Part shown: one piece after another, positions 35,703-43,735 of the stretch
Layout: every line of letters starts with the position of its first letter
Position numbering within the stretch: position 1 is the stretch's first letter
From: Parachlamydiaceae bacterium
Lineage (GTDB): Bacteria > Chlamydiota > Chlamydiia > Chlamydiales > Parachlamydiaceae
Length of the DNA: 64,000 nucleotides
Reading direction: 5' to 3'
NCBI GenBank assembly: GCA_030147755.1
Contig: JASBUW010000164.1
Span: 1-64,000, forward strand
Translations under genes and position numbers: made by a program
The notes under the pieces: model-generated
Told to the model about the DNA's origin: nothing
Seen by the model: only the letters and a program-made list of their open reading frames with translations
Databases searched by the model: none

Positions 35703-36254
35703 CTAACTATTAGGTAATGGAATATGCGTAGGAGAACTTTTCCAGGCTTTACCCATTGGCTTAGTATGTGCTTTATCTTCATAAAGACGAACTATACTAT
35801 ATTGATACCAATTTTTAGTCATAAAGCCTTTTTGATATAGCTCATATGTATAATAAGCATCTGGTGGCAGTACGGCTTTGGGAATAAAGCTTGTAAGTAC
35901 TATAGCTACTCTAGTAGCCACTCCCAAACCAGGAATAATATTAGCAAGAGTTCCTGCAAGTGTCGCATAGTCTTTTATTTCTGTTGCCCGGGTGTGACCT
36001 GACATAGTTCCTACATATGTATAGTCTTGTATCTTCCAAGGATACATTTTTCCGGCGATTTTCACACCGTCATCCGTAACACAACAATTGCCACCATTGA
36101 GATTTACGTTACTGATAATTTGATTACTACCTTTTTTCGTGATCGTAATCACTTTATAAGCCGTATCCACAGCTTGTCCTTTTTTTCTATCTAAACCGCC
36201 TTCAGGCGTAAATACATATATAGTTGAAGAACATTGATTGGTGATTTTTGTCAT
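35703..36254 (-). CDS. Hypothetical protein with central hydrophobic segment
   Basis: A 183-residue protein with a very strong site (AAGGAGGTGAGGAA). The N-terminal half is beta-rich (SSTIYVFTPEGG, YKVITITKKGSN), recalling small pore-forming or fungal-type lectin-like domains, but I cannot name one. A hydrophobic Gly-rich stretch (LANIIPGLGVATRVAIVL) lies near residues 107-125 and could insert in a membrane. The C-terminus ends IPLPNS, as in the neighbour at 34321. A toxin or surface protein is possible; this is speculative. Confidence 0.6.
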   Translation of the reverse strand: MTKITNQCSSTIYVFTPEGGLDRKKGQAVDTAYKVITITKKGSNQIISNVNLNGGNCCVTDDGVKIAGKMYPWKIQDYTYVGTMSGHTRATEIKDYATLAGTLANIIPGLGVATRVAIVLTSFIPKAVLPPDAYYTYELYQKGFMTKNWYQYSIVRLYEDKAHTKPMGKAWKSSPTHIPLPNS

Positions 36255-36625
36255 TTCCTCACCTCCTTATATTCAAATTTAACACATTATTTGAGCTTAT
36301 GTTTCATGTAGATTAAACTTGGGTTTAGGCTATGTTAATATGACTTTCAATTGAATTGAAAATAGATGAAGAAGAAGCGTACAAGCTGAAGCTAACGAGA
36401 ATCCCTTACTCAGATGAGTAAAAAATTTATATCTTACCTAATCCTAACCATAGCAGAAAAAGATTTTTAATTAAAATAATTTTTAGATATCGATGATAAC
36501 ATTCATTAAATATGTCGGCTTTTCTCTGAAAGACTTAACTGACTTAACTTGATTTGCTCTAATCTTCCTTGTTTTTTAACCCAATAAACATCTAAAATTT
36601 AATCCTTTAAAATTAAGGTGGTTAT
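36255..36625. other. Intergenic, no gene seen
   Basis: A+T-rich, with scattered short direct repeats (GACTTAACT twice near 36530-36550). It must hold divergent promoters for the genes at 35703 and 36626. Confidence 0.45.
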
Positions 36626-37756
36626 ATGAAAAGATTTTTATTAACTTCATTTTGTTTTTTATCATTGATTTGTCCATTTTTTTCGCATGCCTATGAATAC
36701 AAACTCTCGTTGATAGGTGCAGAATCATTAGTAGGCGATAAATCTGATATACATTGGGAGGTAGATGGCATCACGAGTAATGGTTACATATTTGGTAGGC
36801 GATGGGAAAAAAATGAATACCATACTTGTTTTCAAGGCCGAATTTATATCTTTAACGAAAAATCTGGATTTACAGATATAGAAACACCATATTTTTTTCA
36901 AAAATGCGCAATGAATAATGCTGGCCAACTAATAGGTACAAAAGATAATAAATTATTTATATGGAGCAAAACCTTAGGAGAGCGTTCGTTAGATATCGAT
37001 AGCGCTCCTAATGGCCCCTTAGTATTCAATGATTTGGGCCAACTGATAGGTGACTATAAAAATACCTACAATGGAAAGGTATGGCTTTATAGCTCATTTA
37101 TTTGGGATAATGGTATTTTGACTATCGTTGATTCTGAAAGTGAATTTGCTAAACAATTTGAGCCTTTAGGATACCATGTAATGGGTATTAGGTTAATGGC
37201 TATCAATAACAGAGGAGAACTTGCAGGGCATATTTCCTATGGAAAATATCATGAGAAACAGAAAAAATATGTTGTTACAGGCAATTTAGCCTTTTTCTGG
37301 AATGGCGAAATCCATACTCTACCTTTGCCATTGAAAGAGGCCCATGAGATAAAAAAAATGGCTATTAATAATCAAAGTAATGTTCTTATCAAAACAGATC
37401 ATGAAACTTATTTATGGAACCTACAAGATGGTTTGAAATTAATTCCTAATTTTATTGGTGATGCGATAAATGACAACAATACAATAGTTGGATTTATAGG
37501 AGATAATGGAAACCTTTCAGATGAATCTGATATACCTGTTACACCAGCAATTTGGGATAATGGAAAAATTATAAAAATAGCTGATTTATTAGGTGTTGAA
37601 GATTGCAATAATATGGCACCCTCTTTTTCCGACGCTTATGCGGTAGAAGCTATCAGTAGAATTACTTCTATCAATAATAAAGGGCAAATGGTTTGTAAAG
37701 GCTTGATATGGGGCAATTGGTACCCTTGTGTCTTAGAGCCTGTTAAGAAGCACTAA
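36626..37756 (+). CDS. Secreted HAF-repeat-like beta-propeller protein
   Basis: A 376-residue protein with a clear signal peptide (FLLTSFCFLSLICPFFSHA, cut near residue 22) and an AAGGTGG site. The mature part has repeated units where AINNRGELAGH or AMNNAGQLIGT is followed some 20-40 residues later by FIWDNG or AFFWNGEIHTL. This 'N-N-x-G-x-x-x-G ... W' spacing is that of HAF-type repeats, seen in extracellular proteins of unknown function and likely to form a propeller. It is probably periplasmic or on the surface. Flanking intergenic DNA suggests it is monocistronic. Confidence 0.75.
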   Translation: MKRFLLTSFCFLSLICPFFSHAYEYKLSLIGAESLVGDKSDIHWEVDGITSNGYIFGRRWEKNEYHTCFQGRIYIFNEKSGFTDIETPYFFQKCAMNNAGQLIGTKDNKLFIWSKTLGERSLDIDSAPNGPLVFNDLGQLIGDYKNTYNGKVWLYSSFIWDNGILTIVDSESEFAKQFEPLGYHVMGIRLMAINNRGELAGHISYGKYHEKQKKYVVTGNLAFFWNGEIHTLPLPLKEAHEIKKMAINNQSNVLIKTDHETYLWNLQDGLKLIPNFIGDAINDNNTIVGFIGDNGNLSDESDIPVTPAIWDNGKIIKIADLLGVEDCNNMAPSFSDAYAVEAISRITSINNKGQMVCKGLIWGNWYPCVLEPVKKH

Positions 37757-37880
37757 TATAGTCTTTTTAACAGAAAGAGATTTTCTATTAAAATTTTATA
37801 TATATCGAACGTATCCGCTGAAAGCAAACGAGTTCAGCAGATACTTCATATTTTTATTCTAATCAATCATCTGTGCCACT

Positions 37881-39047
37881 TCAATATGCACTTTCATCAA
37901 CAAAAAAATCTGCTGATTCTTCAATGAAAGAAAAGCTTTCATCATCATACGAATAAGGCTTTGATTTATTTACAAATTCGCATACTCGTACAGGAATTTG
38001 TGAATGATATCTAATGCATCCTTTGTAAGGTTGTCCAAATTCATCTTTAAAATCAAAATCTATAGCTAGTGTATCCAGTTGATTTGTTTGAGGATCGATA
38101 GCAAGCTCATGCAATACGTACTCGCCCTTTTCAGAACAAATAGTATCTCTATTAGAGAAGACAAGAGAAAGCTGACAATCTTCATCCATGTCGGTCTTAA
38201 AGTGGAATTTATTTTGATAAAATAAATTTTTTTTCAAAAAATTAGAATTTAAACGTAATACAATTCCCTTATAGTCACAGGGCCATTTTAAATCAGATAC
38301 AAAGAGACTGATTTCTAAATTGTCACGTTCAACAAAACTTATCTTATCATAAGGAAATTTTACCCCTGTTTGAGCTACATGCGTGGTATACTGATCTGTG
38401 TAATGTTCTATCTTAGAGCGATCTTCTGCAATGAGTACTGTCTCATCACTTGTTTCTGACTTTACAACGTATATGAGTTGTTCGCTTGTCCAAGCGAACT
38501 CTGGGCTTACCATTTTCACAAAATATGGACTAACAGGAATGGTAGAATTAAAACGAATAGATCCTCTCAAAAAAACTTCTTGTTCACTTGGATTAGAAAA
38601 AATAGAAAAATCAGCTGCAAAGCATAAGAGATTACCATTTAAATCATATTGCACTTCTAATACTTCGAATTCACCATCTGTCCTATTATGGCGTCTACTA
38701 CCTATACCTAAATCTATGCGAGGTTTATCTTCCGATTGAAAAGGCCAACTTGTAGCATGTTTATAAACACCTACTTCAAACAACTGATAAAAGGGAGTAG
38801 CAAAATTAAAATCATAATGCGTATTCTCTTCTATAAAAGAAAAAGATAAATGATTTTTCTCTCTATATTTTTCAGCGAAATGCCACTGACAATTTTCGAT
38901 AACACATATGTTACCTTGCGTTAAATATTCATGAGGAATTTGAGGTATTAAATAACATGCGTTGATACGCTCTATGTTTTCTTCTGCTTGTAAGATTGTC
39001 CAATTAGAATAAATAAAAAGAGTCAAAATAAAAAAATAACGATACAT
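37881..39047 (-). CDS. Secreted protein, tandem paralogue B
   Basis: A 388-residue protein with a signal peptide (MYRYFFILTLFIYSNW, cut after ILQA). It is a close relative of the gene at 39592-40767, with the same start, the same ENIERINACYLIPQIP start of the mature part and the same layout. The mature protein seems to hold two related beta-rich halves, each ending in IRFNS or IRYHSQIPV. The tail is acidic and Phe-rich. The family is not recognised; the duplication points to a surface or host-interaction protein under diversifying selection, an inference. It overlaps no neighbour. Confidence 0.7.
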   Translation of the reverse strand: MYRYFFILTLFIYSNWTILQAEENIERINACYLIPQIPHEYLTQGNICVIENCQWHFAEKYREKNHLSFSFIEENTHYDFNFATPFYQLFEVGVYKHATSWPFQSEDKPRIDLGIGSRRHNRTDGEFEVLEVQYDLNGNLLCFAADFSIFSNPSEQEVFLRGSIRFNSTIPVSPYFVKMVSPEFAWTSEQLIYVVKSETSDETVLIAEDRSKIEHYTDQYTTHVAQTGVKFPYDKISFVERDNLEISLFVSDLKWPCDYKGIVLRLNSNFLKKNLFYQNKFHFKTDMDEDCQLSLVFSNRDTICSEKGEYVLHELAIDPQTNQLDTLAIDFDFKDEFGQPYKGCIRYHSQIPVRVCEFVNKSKPYSYDDESFSFIEESADFFVDESAY

Positions 39048-39175
39048 AATAATTCCTTTACTTAATAAGTTAACTTTTAACTCCTTTTAAACGGACTTAA
39101 GAGGAGTCATGAAACATCAATTTTATTCAATTTAAATACTTTAAGTTTACTTCAGCTATTAATACTCTATCCCTC

Positions 39176-39300
39176 CTCCCCATATAATGAATTTTCAAGT
39201 GGTCGGCATTCTGGTTTTTTAATTCGACAGAGACTTTACTAGTTTTTTTTGATTACAAATGGTGCCAAACCAGAATAAACAATCCCACCAACCGTAATTT
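39176..39300 (-). pseudogene. Decayed copy of the 3' end of the secreted-protein gene at 40879
   Basis: This sequence aligns with 40891-41015 at most positions (AATGAATTTTCAA, AATTCGACAGAG, CTTTAC, AGTTTTTTTTGATTACA), with mismatches and no usable frame. Because it lies just upstream of paralogue B as the original does upstream of paralogue A, the pair was copied as one unit. Confidence 0.65.
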
Positions 39301-39591
39301 TTAAGACTGGTTATCATTTCCTTCTTTAAGTCATCTCAAATATCATGCTCAAATAAATGACTGATTTTCTCATTGAGAAGATAGCCAACGTTAACTTCTG
39401 GGTTTCCTTGTTGTAAGCATGCTTAACCACTAGGCAAATATCGCACTCTCTCCTTGAAAATTTAACTCACTGTCTCTTTTCAATTGCTCAAGACGCTTAG
39501 CCTACCAATTCATTAAGGATAAAACGAAAAACTTTTGACTGACCTTTCTCAGGCATCATATCCTCCTTTGAAGAAGGATATGATATGTCTA
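39301..39591 (-). other. Decayed coding region
   Basis: On the minus strand an excellent ribosome site (AAAGGAGG) precedes ATG 39556, but the frame stops after 19 residues (39497). Further on, other frames read like protein (NPEVNVGYLLNEKISHL near 39340-39400) with stops between. It seems to be a gene eroded by frameshifts. A hairpin (39555-39564 with 39575-39584) covers the ribosome site. Confidence 0.45.
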
Positions 39592-40767
39592 TTAACGACG
39601 AAAATTTATATATTCATAAATATCTATAGCATCCCCTAATTCTTCTTGAGAAAGTTTTTCGAATTCATCATCGAATAAATCACCTAGAAAACTTTCAGTT
39701 GTTTTACCTGGAACAGGAACTTGTGAGTGAAACCTCACAAAACCTTTATAGGGAATTCCTGCTTCATCCTTAAATACAAAATCTGCGGCTAGAGATTTCA
39801 ATTGATTTGTTGTAGAATCAACTTTTAATTCATAAATCATACAACAACCTAATTGAGTTTTAATATTTCCACTATTTAATAAATGATCTGATACATGGAT
39901 AGACATTTGACATTCATATTTAAGCTGAATTAAAAGATTTACTACATCTTCGTTCTCATCATATTTTAATGGATTAAAATCTAGATGAAAAATGATACCT
40001 TTATAAGAAGAAAAAGGGCGTTTGAAACCTGCAATATATAGACCAATATCTAAATTATTACTTTCACTAAACTTGATACCCGTATTTATTACCTGAGGGT
40101 AGTAATCGTGAGTTGTATACTGATCTATATAAGTAGAGATTTCAGATCGATCTTCCGCGATGAATTTTTCTTCATTATGGTTACAATCCTTTCTTACAAT
40201 ATATATGAGTTGTTCGCTTTTCCAATTAAATTCAGGATCTGTCATTTTGACAAAATAATCGTTAATAGGAATCGAAGAATTAAAGCGAATAAGTCCTCTG
40301 ACAATCAATTCATCACCTTGATATGAAAAGATAGAAAAATCAGCTGCAAAAGATACAAGCTTGTCATTTTCATCATACTGAATATCTAGGACTTCAAATT
40401 CGCCATATAAATTATTGTAACCTCTTCCACATCCACCAATATCTAGTTTTGATTCATATTTAGAATCCGGTGATCTTCTCGCTTGTTTGTACACCCCCAC
40501 TTGAAGAATTTGATCGGCTGGGGCTCCAAAGCAAAAGCGAAAATTTTTATTCTTTTCTTCATAATCAAATGATAACCAATTTTTCGAACCACCCCAAAAT
40601 TTAAGTTCACCTTCCTTAAGAACATGTATTTCTCCATTAGTAACAAATTCACAAGGGATTTGAGGGATTAAATAACACACATTGATACGCTCAATATTTT
40701 CTTCTGCTTGTAATATTATCCAATTAGAACAGAGAAAAAGGGTCAAAATAAAAAAATAACGATACAT
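39592..40767 (-). CDS. Secreted protein, tandem paralogue A
   Basis: A 391-residue relative of paralogue B with an identical signal peptide start and parallel sequence throughout (ENIERINVCYLIPQIP, FEVLDIQYDENDKLVSFAADFSIF, YIDQYTTH, YKGFVRFHSQVPV). The C-terminal tail differs, which is where paralogues often diversify. It is placed 111 bases after the secreted-protein gene at 40879. An envelope or extracellular location is supported by the signal peptide; function is unknown. Confidence 0.7.
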   Translation of the reverse strand: MYRYFFILTLFLCSNWIILQAEENIERINVCYLIPQIPCEFVTNGEIHVLKEGELKFWGGSKNWLSFDYEEKNKNFRFCFGAPADQILQVGVYKQARRSPDSKYESKLDIGGCGRGYNNLYGEFEVLDIQYDENDKLVSFAADFSIFSYQGDELIVRGLIRFNSSIPINDYFVKMTDPEFNWKSEQLIYIVRKDCNHNEEKFIAEDRSEISTYIDQYTTHDYYPQVINTGIKFSESNNLDIGLYIAGFKRPFSSYKGIIFHLDFNPLKYDENEDVVNLLIQLKYECQMSIHVSDHLLNSGNIKTQLGCCMIYELKVDSTTNQLKSLAADFVFKDEAGIPYKGFVRFHSQVPVPGKTTESFLGDLFDDEFEKLSQEELGDAIDIYEYINFRR

Positions 40768-40878
40768 AACATGTCCTTCTTTGCATAAATTAGCTTTAAA
40801 CTCATCTTAACCATTTTCAAGAAGAGTCCTAAATTATCTATTGTGTTCAATTTAAATGCTTTTATTTCACTTCAGTTA

Positions 40879-41553
40879 CTAGCTCTCTACTCCCCATGTA
40901 TAATGAATTTTCAAATGATCTGTATTTTTGCCTTTCAATTCGACAGAGGCTTTACCCGTTTTTTTTCCGATTACAGCTGGAGCTAAAGTAGAATGAATAC
41001 TGCCGTCAGCCGCCGCTTGAACTTGATGGCAATGCTTTTCATTTTCTGATGAAGAATACATTTGTACCTTTTCGAAAGGCTCAAAACCTGTTGCCACCAA
41101 CCAAAATTGTTCACAATTAGGAGTAATAAAGGTAAGCAAGAGGTGATGGCCGGCTGCATCTCTTTTTTCTAGTGGCAGAGGAATAACTTTAACAGAAGCC
41201 AAAATTTTTTTATTTTCATCCTCAAGCCAACAATTTATAGCTTCTCCTTTTGAGAAAGTGTCAAAACTTAAACTCAGTTCTTTTTTAGTATTTAAGTTGA
41301 TGAGACGTTGTTCTTCATCGACATACACTTGACCGATCTCGCTTACAGAACCAAAGTGTTCAGCAAAAAAGTGAAAAGAAGTATGTAAAGGAAGATTCTC
41401 CGCTTTAAAGTAAGCAAATGGACAAAGAGGATTATTAGACCGCACGAATTGTTTTTTGATTTGATAGGTCAGAGTGGGCGATGACTCTGCTCTTAGAAAA
41501 TCTGCTGCGCTTAAAATCAAAACACATAATAGCAAAAAAATACACTTATTCAT
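40879..41553 (-). CDS. Secreted protein downstream of the conjugation operon
   Basis: About 224 residues from ATG 41553, preceded by AAGG; the start overlaps the stop of the upstream membrane protein by 8 bases, so it is probably the tail of the tra operon. A signal peptide (CIFLLLCVLILSAADFLRA) leads to a beta-rich mature domain, with Cys near residue 50 and a FWLVATGFEPFEKVQMYSS stretch. The C-terminus reads GKASVELKGKNTDHL. The 3' end exists again as a decayed copy at 39176. It may be a periplasmic accessory of the transfer machine; I do not recognise it. Confidence 0.65.
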   Translation of the reverse strand: MNKCIFLLLCVLILSAADFLRAESSPTLTYQIKKQFVRSNNPLCPFAYFKAENLPLHTSFHFFAEHFGSVSEIGQVYVDEEQRLINLNTKKELSLSFDTFSKGEAINCWLEDENKKILASVKVIPLPLEKRDAAGHHLLLTFITPNCEQFWLVATGFEPFEKVQMYSSSENEKHCHQVQAAADGSIHSTLAPAVIGKKTGKASVELKGKNTDHLKIHYTWGVES

Positions 41554-42046
41554 GTTTAAATACCTTGTTAACAAATAATTCTCTTATTTCTTGATAAATA
41601 TGTTCCACGTGAAAATCTTTTAAATGCTTGTTATTTTTGAGCATTTCAGAAATAAATTTGGCTTGTAAGGCCTTTTGAAAAATCAAAGTAGAAAAAACAG
41701 TATAAAAGATGGAGATAAAGGCCACGCCAAAGCCTCTTTGAAAATATAACAGGCAAAATCCAGCTATCATCAAAGCTAAAAAATCCACAACAATGAAGGC
41801 ATTGAAAAAAGAAGTAAATTTTTTAAGCGAGACGCCGCAAAGGCTATTTTCTAATTGAGTCGTATCTAGTACATAGTAACGCACAACGCACCCCATAAAC
41901 CAAAACGTAAAAAGCGCGGTTAGATTGAGAAAAACAAAAGGGGCTGCATCTAAATCCACTAAGGATAGAGTCAAAATGACACCTAATCCCAGCAAATAAA
42001 GTAAAAGAGCCAAAGGCTTATACATGAAAAAAAGGATAGGCAACAT
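41546..42046 (-). CDS. Four-segment membrane protein of the transfer operon
   Basis: A 166-residue protein with four hydrophobic segments (LALLLYLLGLGVILTL, FVFLNLTALFTFWF, FIVVDFLALMIAGFCLLYF, FISIFYTVFSTLIF) and a soluble His/Glu/Lys-rich tail. It starts 2 bases after the traD stop and so belongs to the same transcript. In F-type systems accessory inner-membrane proteins of no known function sit in this position. No family is recognised. Confidence 0.6.
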   Translation of the reverse strand: MLPILFFMYKPLALLLYLLGLGVILTLSLVDLDAAPFVFLNLTALFTFWFMGCVVRYYVLDTTQLENSLCGVSLKKFTSFFNAFIVVDFLALMIAGFCLLYFQRGFGVAFISIFYTVFSTLIFQKALQAKFISEMLKNNKHLKDFHVEHIYQEIRELFVNKVFKHE

Positions 42047-42047
42047 A

Positions 42048-43730
42048 TCAACTCCTTGATGTCATAATTTTTAACTTAATTTGAGTAATGGGCATTTGCC
42101 CGGCCAAGCGTACAAAAGCGTGATTTTTCTTTAAAAACTGGATCGCAGTGGCTGTGATCAAAGGTTGGTGGCGTGTTTGCAAAGTTAAATTGACACCATC
42201 TCGTACATCGTTGGCTCCATAAGAAAGCCCTTTTTGAAATTCTTTAATTTCACGTTCTCCAAAGGCTTTAGAAATTTTGGCTGCAATTTCCGGATCTTGC
42301 TCCGCAAAGACAATTTTAGTAGCACAGTTGCCTAAAATCGTGCGGGTAACTTCGGGTCCATAAATAGATTCAAGCTGAGCTGGACTCTGAAGAGCTAATA
42401 AAGCACACCCTCCATACTTGCGGCTTTCCGTTAAAAAGCTTTCTAAATCTTTCAAACGATGGAGAGTGGGAAGCTCATCGATGATAAACCATAAGCGACG
42501 TTGTAGATCAAGAGGTAAAGCCAGTAAACTGCGCATAGCAACGGAAAACCAACAAGAGAGAAGGGAATTTAAAGCTGAACGTTGATTGGGCTTACAAGCA
42601 AGAAAAAGCCAACTACCTTCTACCCCTGATTTCACCCATTCACGAATGGAAAAGGGAGAAGCTGTCTGATGCAAAAATTCTAAGCAGCTTAAAAAAGAAG
42701 CTGCGACTGAGCGTACAGAACCCGCTGTTCTTTCTGAATTTAAATCTACATGTGAAGCCGCTTTAGTTCCCTGTACGAAGGCCGCTACTTTGGATAAAGG
42801 CTCGAACAAGAGCCATTGTTTAAGCTCACTCAGTTGCTGTGTCTGTGCAAGTTTGAGTAAGATCGAGCTAAAAAGTGAACGTGCGGCTGTGTGCCAATAT
42901 TGATCCTGATTAGAATAGCTCAAGGGAATAAAGCTTTCGGCTAAAGCTTCATAGTCGAACTTATCTTGGCATTCACACCAGGGATGCCAAGAAGCGCCTC
43001 TTTCATCAAAAGGATTTAAAATGATATCGCGCTCTTTTTGATAATACCGCTCAATAAAGGCGCCCGTTGTATCAATGATGACGGCTCTTTGTTCTTGCGA
43101 GCGAATTTGCGGTAGCAGATGATGGAAACAATTCGTCTTCCCACTGCCTGTTCCACCAGTCACTAAAATATGTTGCGTCTCTGTACCTTTGACAAGCGAA
43201 ATTTTTCCAAGACGCAAAAAAGAGGCTTTTCTCGTCAGCTTAAGTTGCCAGCCAATCTTCCATGCTGCCTTCATTTCCTGACCTGCTATATGCTGCTTTT
43301 TTGCAGATCTTCTCCCACGTACAAAGAAAAAAGCAAAAATGACTCCTAAAGCACCAAGGGCTAAATAACCCGTTTGTTGCACATAATGCCAAGCGGAGAG
43401 CTCTAAATAATCGGCATAGGGTTGGGTATACAGTAAAACATGCGCTGTGGGAATGAGTTCATGGGGATGAGGTTTGTGCCCTGTCAATTTCCACCAGCTC
43501 TCACTTCCCATTTCTATTTTTTCAATGGAAAAAGCAGAAGCAGTATAAGCCTTGGCATAATGCCAGGTATTTTCATAAAGCTCCTTTGGCAAACTACTCA
43601 TACACCAGATGAAGAGAGACAACCAAACCAGAAAAGCAAGAAAGAAAGCGATACGAAACACTTGTTTTAGCATGCGTAAGCTATGAGTGGCGAGTTGACC
43701 GCCTTCGGTAATAGTATGCATCATACTCAT
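42048..43730 (-). CDS. traD: TraD-type coupling protein (T4CP)
   Basis: About 560 residues from ATG 43730, which has GGAGGA at the right distance; an ATG at 43751 would overlap traG. Two membrane segments in the N-terminal 140 residues (IAFFLAFLVWLSLFIW; LALGALGVIFAFFFV) lead to the ATPase: Walker A VTGGTGSGKTN (about 190) and Walker B WFIIDELPTLHRL, with QSPAQLESIYG after it. TraD/VirD4 rings feed the relaxase-DNA complex into the secretion channel. It is shorter than F TraD (717 residues), lacking the long C-terminal tail. Placed last of the core tra genes, as in F. Confidence 0.9.
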   Translation of the reverse strand: MSMMHTITEGGQLATHSLRMLKQVFRIAFFLAFLVWLSLFIWCMSSLPKELYENTWHYAKAYTASAFSIEKIEMGSESWWKLTGHKPHPHELIPTAHVLLYTQPYADYLELSAWHYVQQTGYLALGALGVIFAFFFVRGRRSAKKQHIAGQEMKAAWKIGWQLKLTRKASFLRLGKISLVKGTETQHILVTGGTGSGKTNCFHHLLPQIRSQEQRAVIIDTTGAFIERYYQKERDIILNPFDERGASWHPWCECQDKFDYEALAESFIPLSYSNQDQYWHTAARSLFSSILLKLAQTQQLSELKQWLLFEPLSKVAAFVQGTKAASHVDLNSERTAGSVRSVAASFLSCLEFLHQTASPFSIREWVKSGVEGSWLFLACKPNQRSALNSLLSCWFSVAMRSLLALPLDLQRRLWFIIDELPTLHRLKDLESFLTESRKYGGCALLALQSPAQLESIYGPEVTRTILGNCATKIVFAEQDPEIAAKISKAFGEREIKEFQKGLSYGANDVRDGVNLTLQTRHQPLITATAIQFLKKNHAFVRLAGQMPITQIKLKIMTSRS

Positions 43731-43735
43731 CTGCT

